Below are positions 44,923 through 51,771 of a stretch of DNA of 64,000 nt, in pieces. Source of the DNA: Halarchaeum nitratireducens (GTDB lineage Archaea; Halobacteriota; Halobacteria; Halobacteriales; Halobacteriaceae); NCBI RefSeq assembly GCF_014647155.1, contig NZ_BMOQ01000006.1, positions 124,001 to 188,000 of the forward strand, given 5' to 3'. The notes beneath the pieces were generated by a model, which was given only the letters and a program-made list of their open reading frames with translations, was not told the origin of the DNA and did no database searches. The translations under genes and the position numbers were made by a program. Within the stretch, counting starts at the first letter, position 1, and every line of letters begins with the position of its first letter.

Positions 44923-45339
44923 ATGCTAGAGATCGAAATCGACGACACGACGTTCACGGCCGAACTGCACGAGGACGACGCCCCGGCGTCCGTCGCCGCG
45001 GTCCGGGAGTTCCTCCCCCTCGAATCGGAGTTGATGCACGTCCGTTGGAGCGGAATCGCGACGTGAATCAACATCGACGAGATCGATCTGCCCGAAGTCC
45101 CCCGGGAGAATCACACCGTCTACCCGTCGCGGGGCGACCTCCTGCTGTATCCGGGATATCGGAACGAACAGGAGATCCTCGTCCCCTGCGGGCCGACCTG
45201 TTTCAAGAGCCCGGCCGGGGAACTCGCCGGAAACCACTTCGCGTCCGTGGACGCGAGTGCCGAGGAGCTCAAGGCGATCGAGGAACGGACGCTGCGCGAC
45301 GGCGTCCTCGGTGTGACGGTCCGGGAGAGAGACGAATAA
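44923..45339 (+). pseudogene. DUF3830-family gene interrupted by one in-frame stop
   Basis: The frame opens MLEIEIDDTTFTAELHEDDAP and reads LMHVRWSGIAT, then a TGA at 45064-45066, and goes on in the same frame INIDEIDLPEVPRENHTVYP, GDLLLYPGYRN and FASVDASAEELKAIEERTL to a TAA. In DUF3830 (cyclophilin-like) proteins an aromatic residue, usually Trp, follows this segment, so a TGG to TGA change explains the stop. DUF3830 genes are often linked to hydantoinase clusters. The rest of the gene is intact, so the loss is recent or the base is an error. Confidence 0.72.
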
Positions 45340-45512
45340 CGACGGCACCGATTTCTGCGACGCTGCGCGACGGCGTCGATCACGCAGACCGCGCGGCGAC
45401 GATCGAGACTCGTCGGAATCCGCTGGGTGGCGGTCGCCGCACGGGGTTTCGGTGAGGCAGTGACCGACGTACCGTATCCACTGGAGTGGACCTGCCCCCG
45501 ATCGCAAATTGA

Positions 45513-45541
45513 GCTACGCCACCTAAGGTAGGTGACGTAGC
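45513..45541. repeat. 29-base hyphenated palindrome of the CTACC/GGTAG type
   Basis: Arms GCTACG (45513-45518) and CGTAGC (45536-45541) pair exactly, as do CACCTA (45520-45525) and TAGGTG (45529-45534), with one mismatch between them and AGG in the centre. The core CTAAGGTAG also occurs in the palindrome before parA (14516-14533). A centromere-like site is a good candidate. Confidence 0.6.
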
Positions 45542-45850
45542 TACGGTATTCGAGGAGGGCGTTCCGGGAGAACCGAGACGTGTCACGCGGCGTCTATCGG
45601 GGACGGAATCGGACCCACCGCGCTTTCGTCGATTCGATCCACTCTCGTGTCTCCGTCGCCCGCATCCACTCGGTAGAAGGGGGTCCGACGCTCCGACGTC
45701 GCTCGTCGAGGGAGGAGACGTACCCTCGTAATTCCGGGTGAACGAGTTCGACGCCGAGGCCACGGAGGAGCACCACCCTCGACGAACCGAGCAGGGTGAG
45801 CACAGTATATCGAGAGAGGAGATAGTGACGACTCACTCACAACATACCCA

Positions 45851-45874
45851 CACCCCACGTTGTAAGTGTTTCTC
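45851..45874 (+). repeat. Origin-type box downstream of orc1/cdc6 (1)
   Basis: CACCCCACGTTGTAAGTGTT followed by TCTC. It shares the core TTGTAAGTGTT and the preceding C-run with the boxes at 47321-47347 and 47651-47679. Confidence 0.65.
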
Positions 45875-45942
45875 CGCGAGAGCGGGCGTGACGGGGGGGA
45901 CGGTGGAACACCGAAGCGACGATCCACCGGCACCCGACCATG

Positions 45943-45966
45943 ACCCCCCGTGTTGTAAGTGTTTTC
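45943..45966 (+). repeat. Origin-type box downstream of orc1/cdc6 (2)
   Basis: ACCCCCCGTGTTGTAAGTGT followed by TTTC, in the same orientation as the box 90 bases before it. It ends 7 bases before the stop codon of the initiator gene. Confidence 0.65.
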
Positions 45967-45973
45967 GGGACCG

Positions 45974-47257
45974 TCAGACGCTGAACTCGCTTTGCACGTG
46001 GGATCGAGTGGAGTCCTCGAACGACCCGAGGAGGCTGTCAACGGAGGAGGGAAATCCCTGTTCGAGACGCTCGTCCTCGCGGAACGTCTCGACGATGATC
46101 CGGGGTTCATCGACGAGCGAGTAGATGTACGATCGGCCGCCACGCCGACCGAGGTTGTGCTCGCCCTTCTCGAGGAGGCCGAACATCTCGAGCGTGTCGA
46201 GGTGATCACGCACGCGGCTCTCCGAGAGCGTGTCCGCGTCGACGCGATCGCAGAGGTCTTTGTACAGCGAGTAGATCGTCTTCACCTTCGCCTCGCCGTC
46301 GGGATCGATCACCAAGAGCGTCGTCGCCATCAGGACGAGTTGCATCTGACTGGTCAACCGTTCGGTGATGATGTCGCGCGTGTTCGCGCGGTCGACCTCA
46401 CTGCGAGCGATGCGGACGTGGTCCTCGAGGACGCGGGTATCGCCCTCGTGGCGCGCGATATCCCCCGCGGTTTCGAGGAGGTCGAGTGCCATCCGGGCGT
46501 CGCCCGAGTCCTGTGCGGTGAGCGCCGCCGTGAGCGGGATGACGTCCTCCGAGAGGACGCCGTCGCGGAACGTCAGATCGGCGTAGTAGGAGAGGATCGA
46601 GCGGAGTTCGTTCGCGTCGTACGGCGAGAACTGGATCTCTTTCTCACAGAGCGTGGATTTGACTCGCTGAGAGAGGTTCTCGCGGAACTTGAAGTTGTTA
46701 CTGATCCCGACGATACCGACCTCGGCGTTCTCGAGTTCGCCGATGGCCTTCGCACGCGGGAAGTCGTAAAGGAGCTCTTCGTCCTCGCCGAGCTTGTCGA
46801 TCTCGTCGAGGATCACGATGACGTAGCCGCCGATCTCGTCGAGCGCGTCGTAAATCCGATCCCAGAGGGTGTCGGGATGCGTTCCCTGTTTGAAGTGTTC
46901 CTCGGGGTAGAGTTCGTTGGCGAGATACTGGAGTACCTTGTACGTGGACGTGCGCTTGTTACAGTTGACGGTGAGCGTCGTGAGCGCGACGTCGGCGTCG
47001 TCGGCTTCCGCTTCGAGGAACTCGATGACCTTCTGTGTCGTCGCGGTCTTCCCCACACCGGTCTGTCCGTAGATGAAGACGTTGGGCGCGCCGAATCCGT
47101 CGGGAATGTCCTGGAGCGCGGCCGCGTACTCCTGGATCTCCTCCCCGCGTTCGAGGATTTCGTCCGGAGTGTACCCCTCCTTGAATGGTTCCTTATCACG
47201 AAAGACGTGATTCGATCCCTTGAACGGCGAATCCATACCCAACCCGTTACGCTCCAT
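45974..47257 (-). CDS. orc1: Orc1/Cdc6 replication initiator
   Basis: AAA+ origin-binding initiator, 427 residues. Walker A is FIYGQTGVGKTATT near residue 65, Walker B VIVILDEIDKLG near 145 and sensor 1 region VGIVGISNNFKFRE near 180. A C-terminal winged helix (SLYKDLCDRVDADTLSESRVRDHLDTLEMFGLL near 345) binds DNA. The ATG is preferred to a TTG 9 bases upstream; a further ATG 21 bases downstream is possible. Repeated boxes lie on both sides of the gene, and the upstream side has the layout of a haloarchaeal origin. Confidence 0.92.
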   Translation of the reverse strand: MERNGLGMDSPFKGSNHVFRDKEPFKEGYTPDEILERGEEIQEYAAALQDIPDGFGAPNVFIYGQTGVGKTATTQKVIEFLEAEADDADVALTTLTVNCNKRTSTYKVLQYLANELYPEEHFKQGTHPDTLWDRIYDALDEIGGYVIVILDEIDKLGEDEELLYDFPRAKAIGELENAEVGIVGISNNFKFRENLSQRVKSTLCEKEIQFSPYDANELRSILSYYADLTFRDGVLSEDVIPLTAALTAQDSGDARMALDLLETAGDIARHEGDTRVLEDHVRIARSEVDRANTRDIITERLTSQMQLVLMATTLLVIDPDGEAKVKTIYSLYKDLCDRVDADTLSESRVRDHLDTLEMFGLLEKGEHNLGRRGGRSYIYSLVDEPRIIVETFREDERLEQGFPSSVDSLLGSFEDSTRSHVQSEFSV

Positions 47258-47320
47258 CCATATCAACCCTACCCTGCAAGTGTTCTAACTGTTCTAAGTG
47301 TTCCCAAAAACCCGGGAACA

Positions 47321-47347
47321 CACCCCCTCCAGATTGTAAGTGTTCTC
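47321..47347 (+). repeat. Origin recognition-type box e
   Basis: CACCCCCTCC followed by AGATTGTAAGTGTTCTC. It is the best-conserved forward copy upstream of the initiator gene. Confidence 0.75.
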
Positions 47348-47554
47348 CCACTCAGGAAGGCGTGGGGGAGAGACGGGCGGAGATAGTACACGAGACGAGG
47401 GCGCACGTGATGAGTAACGAACAGTAGAAGCGACCGGTCCTACGACACTACTACTAGCTAGCCTAGTTGCTAGTATAGTAGTATTAATCCTTGTGGTGCA
47501 GTCAAATATCTCTAAAGGCGTTTATCCTACTATACAGCGTCTTAGACGCGTTTA

Positions 47555-47575
47555 AACACTTACAATCTGGGGTGT
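47555..47575 (-). repeat. Origin recognition-type box f (inverted)
   Basis: On the reverse strand this reads ACACCCCAGATTGTAAGTGT then T, an inverted copy of box e on the other side of the AT-rich segment. Confidence 0.75.
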
Positions 47576-47650
47576 CTGGTCGTATCTAATCGTCCTTCTT
47601 TATATTCTATCGAGGATTCTACCCACCCACCCCCTCCTCGCTGTCCACCC

Positions 47651-47679
47651 GAGAACACTTACAATCCGGGGGGAGGGTG
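47651..47679 (-). repeat. Origin recognition-type box g (inverted)
   Basis: On the reverse strand a long C-run is followed by CGGATTGTAAGTGTTCTC. This second inverted copy closes the origin region. Confidence 0.75.
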
Positions 47680-47884
47680 TGATCACCTGCCGCCGAAACT
47701 CAAGCTGCAGAGGTTCGGATTTTGACCGATCTACAAACGAGTGAGCGAGATTATCAGGGTGATTCGGGCGAGAGTTCTTAGGGCATGACCCGGCTATGGA
47801 GTGGGATCTGCTCTCGGAAACAACTTTGAGGAACCCGCGAGAAGAAATAGCCGATAGTCGCTGCTGTAGGGTTTTCGGCACTGT

Positions 47885-47959
47885 CTAGTTTAGCACCTCC
47901 TCAATCGGCGTGTTTCCGTCGAGAGCTTGATGCGGTCTCTGATGATTGTAGTAATGCAC
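47885..47959 (-). pseudogene. C-terminal remnant of a DDE transposase
   Basis: About 24 residues ending at a stop, containing YNHQRPHQALDG and TPIEEVLN. This is the conserved C-terminal tail of integrase-core (rve-type) transposases. An in-frame stop lies just upstream and no further homology is visible, so only the tail remains. No coding sequence that I can support lies between the origin boxes and this remnant. Confidence 0.65.
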
Positions 47960-47981
47960 AAACTATCAACCGAGACATAAA

Positions 47982-48422
47982 TTAGAGTTCTGCCGTATAG
48001 TCGGAGATTACGGTCTCGAAGAGATTGCTACAGCACTCCCAGAGGAGTTTCGGAGGAGACTCTGCTTCGAACACGGCCCCTTCGTAGCGTGGCGTCTCCA
48101 TTGAGGCCGTCTGGTACTGAAAGTGCGCTACGCCGAGATCGTCGTGATCTTCATCTTGGTGCCAGCCGCAATGGAACTCCAAGTTTGGATCGGCGTAGTC
48201 GATTCTGAATTCGTCGTGGGGCGGCGTCAGTTTCCAGTGGACCTCGAGCTGTGGTGACTCAGGCCCGGTCGGTGGAACGACTCGCTGTGGGTCGATCTCA
48301 GCGGCGAGGTACCGTTTCTGGATCGCGTCTGGCTCGAACCTGACGGAGATGACTTCGACTTGTCGTTCCAGTACGTCCTTGAGCGTCCGATAGAGAGCCG
48401 GGTTTTCCGCTCCAGGATTCAT
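47982..48422 (-). CDS. Uncharacterised haloarchaeal protein, partner of the HTH gene
   Basis: A 146-residue soluble protein not recognised by function. It contains a beta-rich central part (LEVHWKLTPPHDEFRIDYADPNLEFHCGWHQDEDHDDLGVAHFQYQ) with several His, Cys and acidic residues that could bind a metal, and a C-terminal LLWECCSNLFETVISDY helix. Its start overlaps the stop of the HTH gene by 4 bases (ATGA), so they form a two-gene cassette. Similar regulator/effector pairs are scattered in haloarchaeal accessory DNA; a toxin-antitoxin-like role is possible but unproven. Confidence 0.6.
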   Translation of the reverse strand: MNPGAENPALYRTLKDVLERQVEVISVRFEPDAIQKRYLAAEIDPQRVVPPTGPESPQLEVHWKLTPPHDEFRIDYADPNLEFHCGWHQDEDHDDLGVAHFQYQTASMETPRYEGAVFEAESPPKLLWECCSNLFETVISDYTAEL

Positions 48423-48937
48423 GCGGAGGCGGAGCGCCGCTCACCGGGGAAGCGGTCGTAGAGCCGGAGCGCGTCTTCGACGAGACGACGGCGCGTTTTG
48501 AGGTGGTCCCACTCGCGGGCCGCCTGACGACGTTCACGCTCGTCCGTAACGTCTTCTGTCCTCCCGAGGCTCGCGCGTAATTCGTTGGGGGTTTCGACGT
48601 CGTATTTGGCCTTCCATGCTCGAATCTGTTCGTTCATCTCTTCGAGACTCGCGGCGAGGTCGTCAGGCGAGTGTTCTTCGTAGAGCTCGCGCATCTCGAT
48701 GAGGTACTGACCGACGGGGTCAGGCTCATACGTGGTCTGCTGGCCGCGTGTATCCGCGTTCAGCTTGCCGTCGTCTGTGAGACGTTTGAGGTACTTGGTC
48801 GCCGTCTCGTGGGCTACCTCGGCCTCTGCGGCGATCCAGTTGGCCGTTCGGGGTTCACTGACGGCGAGTGCGATTGCTTCGACGCGCTCGGCCGCCGACA
48901 GACCGTCAGTCCAGCTTTGGTTCGGTTCGTCGTTCAT
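48419..48937 (-). CDS. Winged-HTH protein heading a two-gene cassette
   Basis: A 172-residue protein. The N-terminal half is a winged helix (SAAERVEAIALAVSEPRTANWIAAEAEVAHETATKYLKRL), then VGQYLIEMRELYEEHSPDDLAASLEEMNEQIRAWKAKYDVETPNELRASL, a helical segment likely for dimerisation, and a basic C-terminus. It resembles haloarchaeal HTH proteins (DUF7342-like, from memory). It is probably the transcriptional repressor/antidote of the downstream partner. The cassette sits between two transposase relics next to the origin. Confidence 0.7.
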   Translation of the reverse strand: MNDEPNQSWTDGLSAAERVEAIALAVSEPRTANWIAAEAEVAHETATKYLKRLTDDGKLNADTRGQQTTYEPDPVGQYLIEMRELYEEHSPDDLAASLEEMNEQIRAWKAKYDVETPNELRASLGRTEDVTDERERRQAAREWDHLKTRRRLVEDALRLYDRFPGERRSASA

Positions 48938-48998
48938 GACTCCGTCTACGTCCTCAATGAAGAAATAATTTGATGTGGTTCAGAATATATCGAAGGGT

Positions 48999-49669
48999 AA
49001 GTCCCGCTTAGAAATCGTTGAGGACCTCCTAGATTCGGCTGAGGAGATGGTCTACGTTGATAACGTGCTGATGGACCGGGAGTTCGATAGTCAGATGTTC
49101 TGGAGATGATCAGCCAGCGTGGGCTCTCCTACGTCGTGCCAAAGGGGATGCAGACGAGTGAGAAAGCACAAGCCAAACGCCTGCTCCAGCAGGATCAAGA
49201 CCGTTACGAAACCGACCGGAAAATCTATCTCGGGAAGAACGAATGGCACGAGACAACCCTGATATACCGACGGAAAGAAGACGCTGAGCATGATGATCAC
49301 CGGCAGTACTCGGTGTTCATGACGAATCGAGGGAGCGGACACCTCGTGGAGTACGGCTAGCGCTGGGAGATCGAGAGCGCCTACAGGTCTATCAAGCGGT
49401 TTAAGGCCGCCACCACGTCGGAGGATTTCGGGTTGCGATTCTTATATTTCGCGTTCGCCTGCCTGCTGTACTCGATTTGGCGAGCAGTGGACCTGCTCGT
49501 GCAGGTCGAATTGAGGGGTGGATATGAACATTCACCGATCGTGATGGCAGACAATACGCCCACGCTGCTGAAGAAGGAAACCGGAATTGGGGAGAGAGAC
49601 ACTCGGCCTGAGTTAGCGCGGTGGCTGAGTGGCTACACTACCAGACGTCTTCGAAAGTTGACGATATAG
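48999..49669 (+). pseudogene. Degenerate ISH3-type transposase
   Basis: Fragments in two frames match the C-terminal two-thirds of ISH3-family transposases. KSRLEIVEDLLDSAEEMVYVDNVLMDREFDSQ is followed by a one-base loss near 49093 and then EMISQRGLSYVVPKGMQTSE, YETDRKIYLGKNEWHETTLIYRRK and YSVFMTNRGSGHLVEYG. A TAG at 49358-49360 interrupts before RWEIESAYRSIKRFKAATTS, RFLYFAFACLLYSIWRAVDLL and TPTLLKKETGIG. The N-terminal third is missing. It is inactive from both lesions and the truncation. Confidence 0.85.
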
Positions 49670-50026
49670 TTGGTAATACAACACGAAAGCACGATTGAGA
49701 GCCAATCTGGAGCCGTACTCGATTACTTATTTGGCCGAAACCACACACCACAAACCGCTAAACCCGCTGTAGTCTCAACCTCCAAACTACACGAATATGT
49801 ATAGCTATCAGTGATTTACTAGCAACACGATTGAACCGTATTAGCGTTTGTCCAAAACGTGTGGATGATCGTACTGTGGCATCCACACCCCCGTCGGAAC
49901 TTTCGGACGGACGGTGGTATCGACTCGGTTAGTGAGTCGACGTACGAGACGCTGATGCCTTTCTTTGTCCGGGATGTTGTGTGGACACGTGATCGACGTC
50001 GTCGTCGGGCGGTCGCCGAATGGTCG
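49670..50026. other. Intergenic region with an inverted repeat
   Basis: About 357 bases without a supported gene. A perfect 9-base inverted repeat GTGTGGATG (49859-49867) and CATCCACAC (49880-49888) could form a stem-loop or be an operator; a second dyad, CCGTC...GACGG, follows at 49890-49911. The left part may be the decayed right end of the ISH3 relic. Confidence 0.4.
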
Positions 50027-50725
50027 CTACTCCCCTTTTCGGAGGCGTTCGTCTAAGAGCTCGCCGCGTGCGTGCCACGTCCGGGGACGGTAGGCGACGA
50101 CGAGCGCGGCGGCGAAGAACGCCGCGACGAGGCCGACGACGACGGGGCCGGGGACCATCCCGACGGCCGCCGTCCGGAGCCAGTACTCGGGTGAAAAGGC
50201 GGTGATCCGGACGAACCACGCGACGTGTAGGACCGCGAGGAGCGGGAGGTAGATGCGCCGGAGTCGATGTGCGAGGGCCTCTTCGGTGGTGATCTTGAGC
50301 ACGGGCTTTCGGTAGTCGGTACCGAGCTTCTCGCGCCACGCGGGGTCGCTGACGTCCCGCGTGGGGTCGAGGCCGACGGACCAGACGTTCTCTTGGAGGA
50401 CGCGGACGCGCGAGCGCCAGATGTCGTAGCCGCGATAGCGTCGCGCCTCGATACCGAGGAAGACGCCGAGCGTCGCGATACCGACGAGGACGATGTAGTG
50501 GGGGTTGCTCGGACTGGAGAACGCCCACGTGAGGATGGCGGCCATGACGACGACCGCCCAATCCGTGGTCTTATCGAGGCGTTCGCGCCAGTACGTCATC
50601 CGGTGGACTTCGCCGCGGTAGAGGTGCGCGAGCGCGCCGCTCGGCCCCATGTCTTCGTCGAGGAGGCCCTTCCCGACGTCGCGGAACGCCTCGTCCGTCG
50701 GATCGTCCGGGTGCTCGTCGGTCAT
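50027..50725 (-). CDS. DUF2270-type membrane protein
   Basis: A 232-residue haloarchaeal membrane protein. Two hydrophobic hairpins are visible: DWAVVVMAAILTWAFSSPSN with IVLVGIATLGVFLGIEARRYRGYD around residues 54-95, and LPLLAVLHVAWFVRITAFS with GPVVVGLVAAFFAAALVVAYR near 160-215. Between them is a soluble segment, VRVLQENVWSVGLDPTRDVS. The RYRGYDIWRSRVRVLQENV string is characteristic of DUF2270. The function is unknown. It starts 13 bases after the dsrE-like gene, so it may belong to the tusA operon. Confidence 0.75.
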   Translation of the reverse strand: MTDEHPDDPTDEAFRDVGKGLLDEDMGPSGALAHLYRGEVHRMTYWRERLDKTTDWAVVVMAAILTWAFSSPSNPHYIVLVGIATLGVFLGIEARRYRGYDIWRSRVRVLQENVWSVGLDPTRDVSDPAWREKLGTDYRKPVLKITTEEALAHRLRRIYLPLLAVLHVAWFVRITAFSPEYWLRTAAVGMVPGPVVVGLVAAFFAAALVVAYRPRTWHARGELLDERLRKGE

Positions 50726-50738
50726 CGGTGGCCCCGGT

Positions 50739-51323
50739 TCACACGAGGAGTTGGATGTCGGCCTCGGCCATGTCCTGGATGGCGGTGGCGGCGCCGACGC
50801 CGGTCGTGACGCCGTCGTAGAAGTCGGCCTCGTCGTACCCCATGAGGTCGATCGTCATCTGACAGGCCTGGAACTCGACGCCCATGTCGAGGCCGGTGCC
50901 GAGGAGTTCCTCGACAGTCGCGGTGTCGTTGTCCGCGATGCGTTTCTCCATCATGCGCGTCGTGAGGCGGTCCATTCCGGGGAGCGCGCCGAGCAGGTTC
51001 GGGAGGGGCATGTTCGGGTTACCGACGGCGCTCAGCTTCAGGTCCTTCGAGCGCTCCTCGTGGAGGATGTCGAGCCCCCAGAAGGTGTGAAAGACGGTCA
51101 CCTCGTAGCCGAACGCCGCGGCCGTCGAGGCGAGGATGAGCGGCGGGTAGGCCATGTCGAGCGTGCCCTTCGTGGCGATGATCGACATCTTCGGCGGCCC
51201 GTCGTCCTCGTCCGTCGCGGCGTCGAGCTCCGCGACGTGGGCTTCGAGCTCCGCGACCCGTGCCTCCAGTTCCGCGCGACTCGGCGCCGCGCCGTCGTCC
51301 GCGGATGGGGTATCGGTGCTCAT
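50739..51323 (-). CDS. DsrE/DsrF/DrsH-like sulfur-relay protein
   Basis: A 194-residue protein with an N-terminal heptad-rich segment (RAELEARVAELEAHVAELDAA, probably a coiled coil) and a DsrE-like fold domain: MSIIATKGTLDMAYPPLILASTAAAFGYEVTVFHTFWGL near residue 45 and VEFQACQMTIDLMGYDEADFYDG near 148, where the Cys is the likely persulfide carrier. It would accept sulfur from TusA or a rhodanese. Its start overlaps the tusA stop by 4 bases. Confidence 0.85.
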   Translation of the reverse strand: MSTDTPSADDGAAPSRAELEARVAELEAHVAELDAATDEDDGPPKMSIIATKGTLDMAYPPLILASTAAAFGYEVTVFHTFWGLDILHEERSKDLKLSAVGNPNMPLPNLLGALPGMDRLTTRMMEKRIADNDTATVEELLGTGLDMGVEFQACQMTIDLMGYDEADFYDGVTTGVGAATAIQDMAEADIQLLV

Positions 51324-51568
51324 TCGGTCTTACGGACGTAGTGCGTGTAGCGCCCGTCGGCCTCGTCTGCATCCTGATCGAGGAGCTCGACGCCGTCGGT
51401 GGTCTCGGCCCAACCGCCGAGGTCGCTCACGCTCCCCGGGTCCGTCGCGAGCACTTCGAGGACCGCGCCCGCATCCAGCTCGTCGACGGCCTGCTTCGTC
51501 TTCACGACCGGCATCGGGCAGTTCTGTCCCGTCACGTCGAGCGTCTCGGTGATCTCGTAGTCTTCCAT
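51320..51568 (-). CDS. tusA: TusA-family sulfur carrier
   Basis: An 82-residue sulfurtransferase with the signature TLDVTGQNCPMPVVKTKQAVDEL; Cys in CPxP carries the persulfide. The ATG chosen gives MEDYEITETLDV; the longer upstream frame is not conserved-looking. It is first in the tusA-dsrE-DUF2270 operon and divergent from the rhodanese/metallo-beta-lactamase gene. The spacer contains inverted repeats that may bind the regulator at 54145. Confidence 0.9.
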   Translation of the reverse strand: MEDYEITETLDVTGQNCPMPVVKTKQAVDELDAGAVLEVLATDPGSVSDLGGWAETTDGVELLDQDADEADGRYTHYVRKTE

Positions 51569-51771
51569 GGTATTGACCTCACAACCCAATACCGTATCAG
51601 ATATGAAAAGCGTATCGGTAGGCGTGGACGAACGGGGCAATACCGATGGCGGTATAGCCACACTTACTACCGCGTTCGAATCTCAATAGGGGAAAGTGAG
51701 ATTCAGTATTGTGTATATAGTGTATTTCTATGCAAAGCCTTATTTTCGACTGGACGGTAGTGCGGGGTGTG
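51569..51771. promoter_or_regulatory. Divergent promoter of the sulfur cluster with repeated CAATACC elements
   Basis: GGTATTG (51569-51575) and CAATACC (51587-51593) form a perfect inverted repeat just upstream of tusA. ATACCGatggCGGTAT at 51640-51655 is another. A TATA-like CTTATTTTCG at 51738-51747 is at leaderless distance from the ATG at 51772. The repeats are candidate operators for a persulfide-responsive repressor. Confidence 0.55.

Larger units (their letters stand above)
45340..45973. other. Non-coding region downstream of orc1/cdc6
   Basis: About 630 bases with no coding-like frame that I can support. It contains the long hyphenated palindrome at 45513-45541 and two origin-type boxes at 45851-45874 and 45943-45966. 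It may be part of an extended origin/partition region surrounding the initiator gene. Confidence 0.55.
47258..47680. other. Candidate replication origin next to orc1/cdc6
   Basis: Box e (47321-47347, C-run then AGATTGTAAGTGTTCTC) is in forward orientation, with a weaker degenerate copy at 47264-47286. Boxes f (47555-47575) and g (47651-47679) are inverted copies. Between them, 47440-47555 is markedly AT-rich and holds an imperfect dyad of ACTACTACTAGC and GCTAGTATAGTAGT (47447-47482) and a small perfect dyad GCGTCttaGACGC (47537-47549). Inverted initiator boxes around an AT-rich unwinding element upstream of orc1/cdc6 is the standard haloarchaeal origin layout. Confidence 0.8.

Noticed and set aside
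45064-45066. Selenocysteine or other recoding of TGA in the DUF3830 and DUF302 genes
   Set aside because: The two TGA codons replace different residues (Trp and Cys), the DUF302 gene also has a frameshift, and haloarchaea are not known to use Sec. Mutation or read error is simpler.
47600-47881. 93-codon reverse frame right of the origin
   Set aside because: It overlaps origin box g, has no recognisable motif and looks like chance translation of IS debris.
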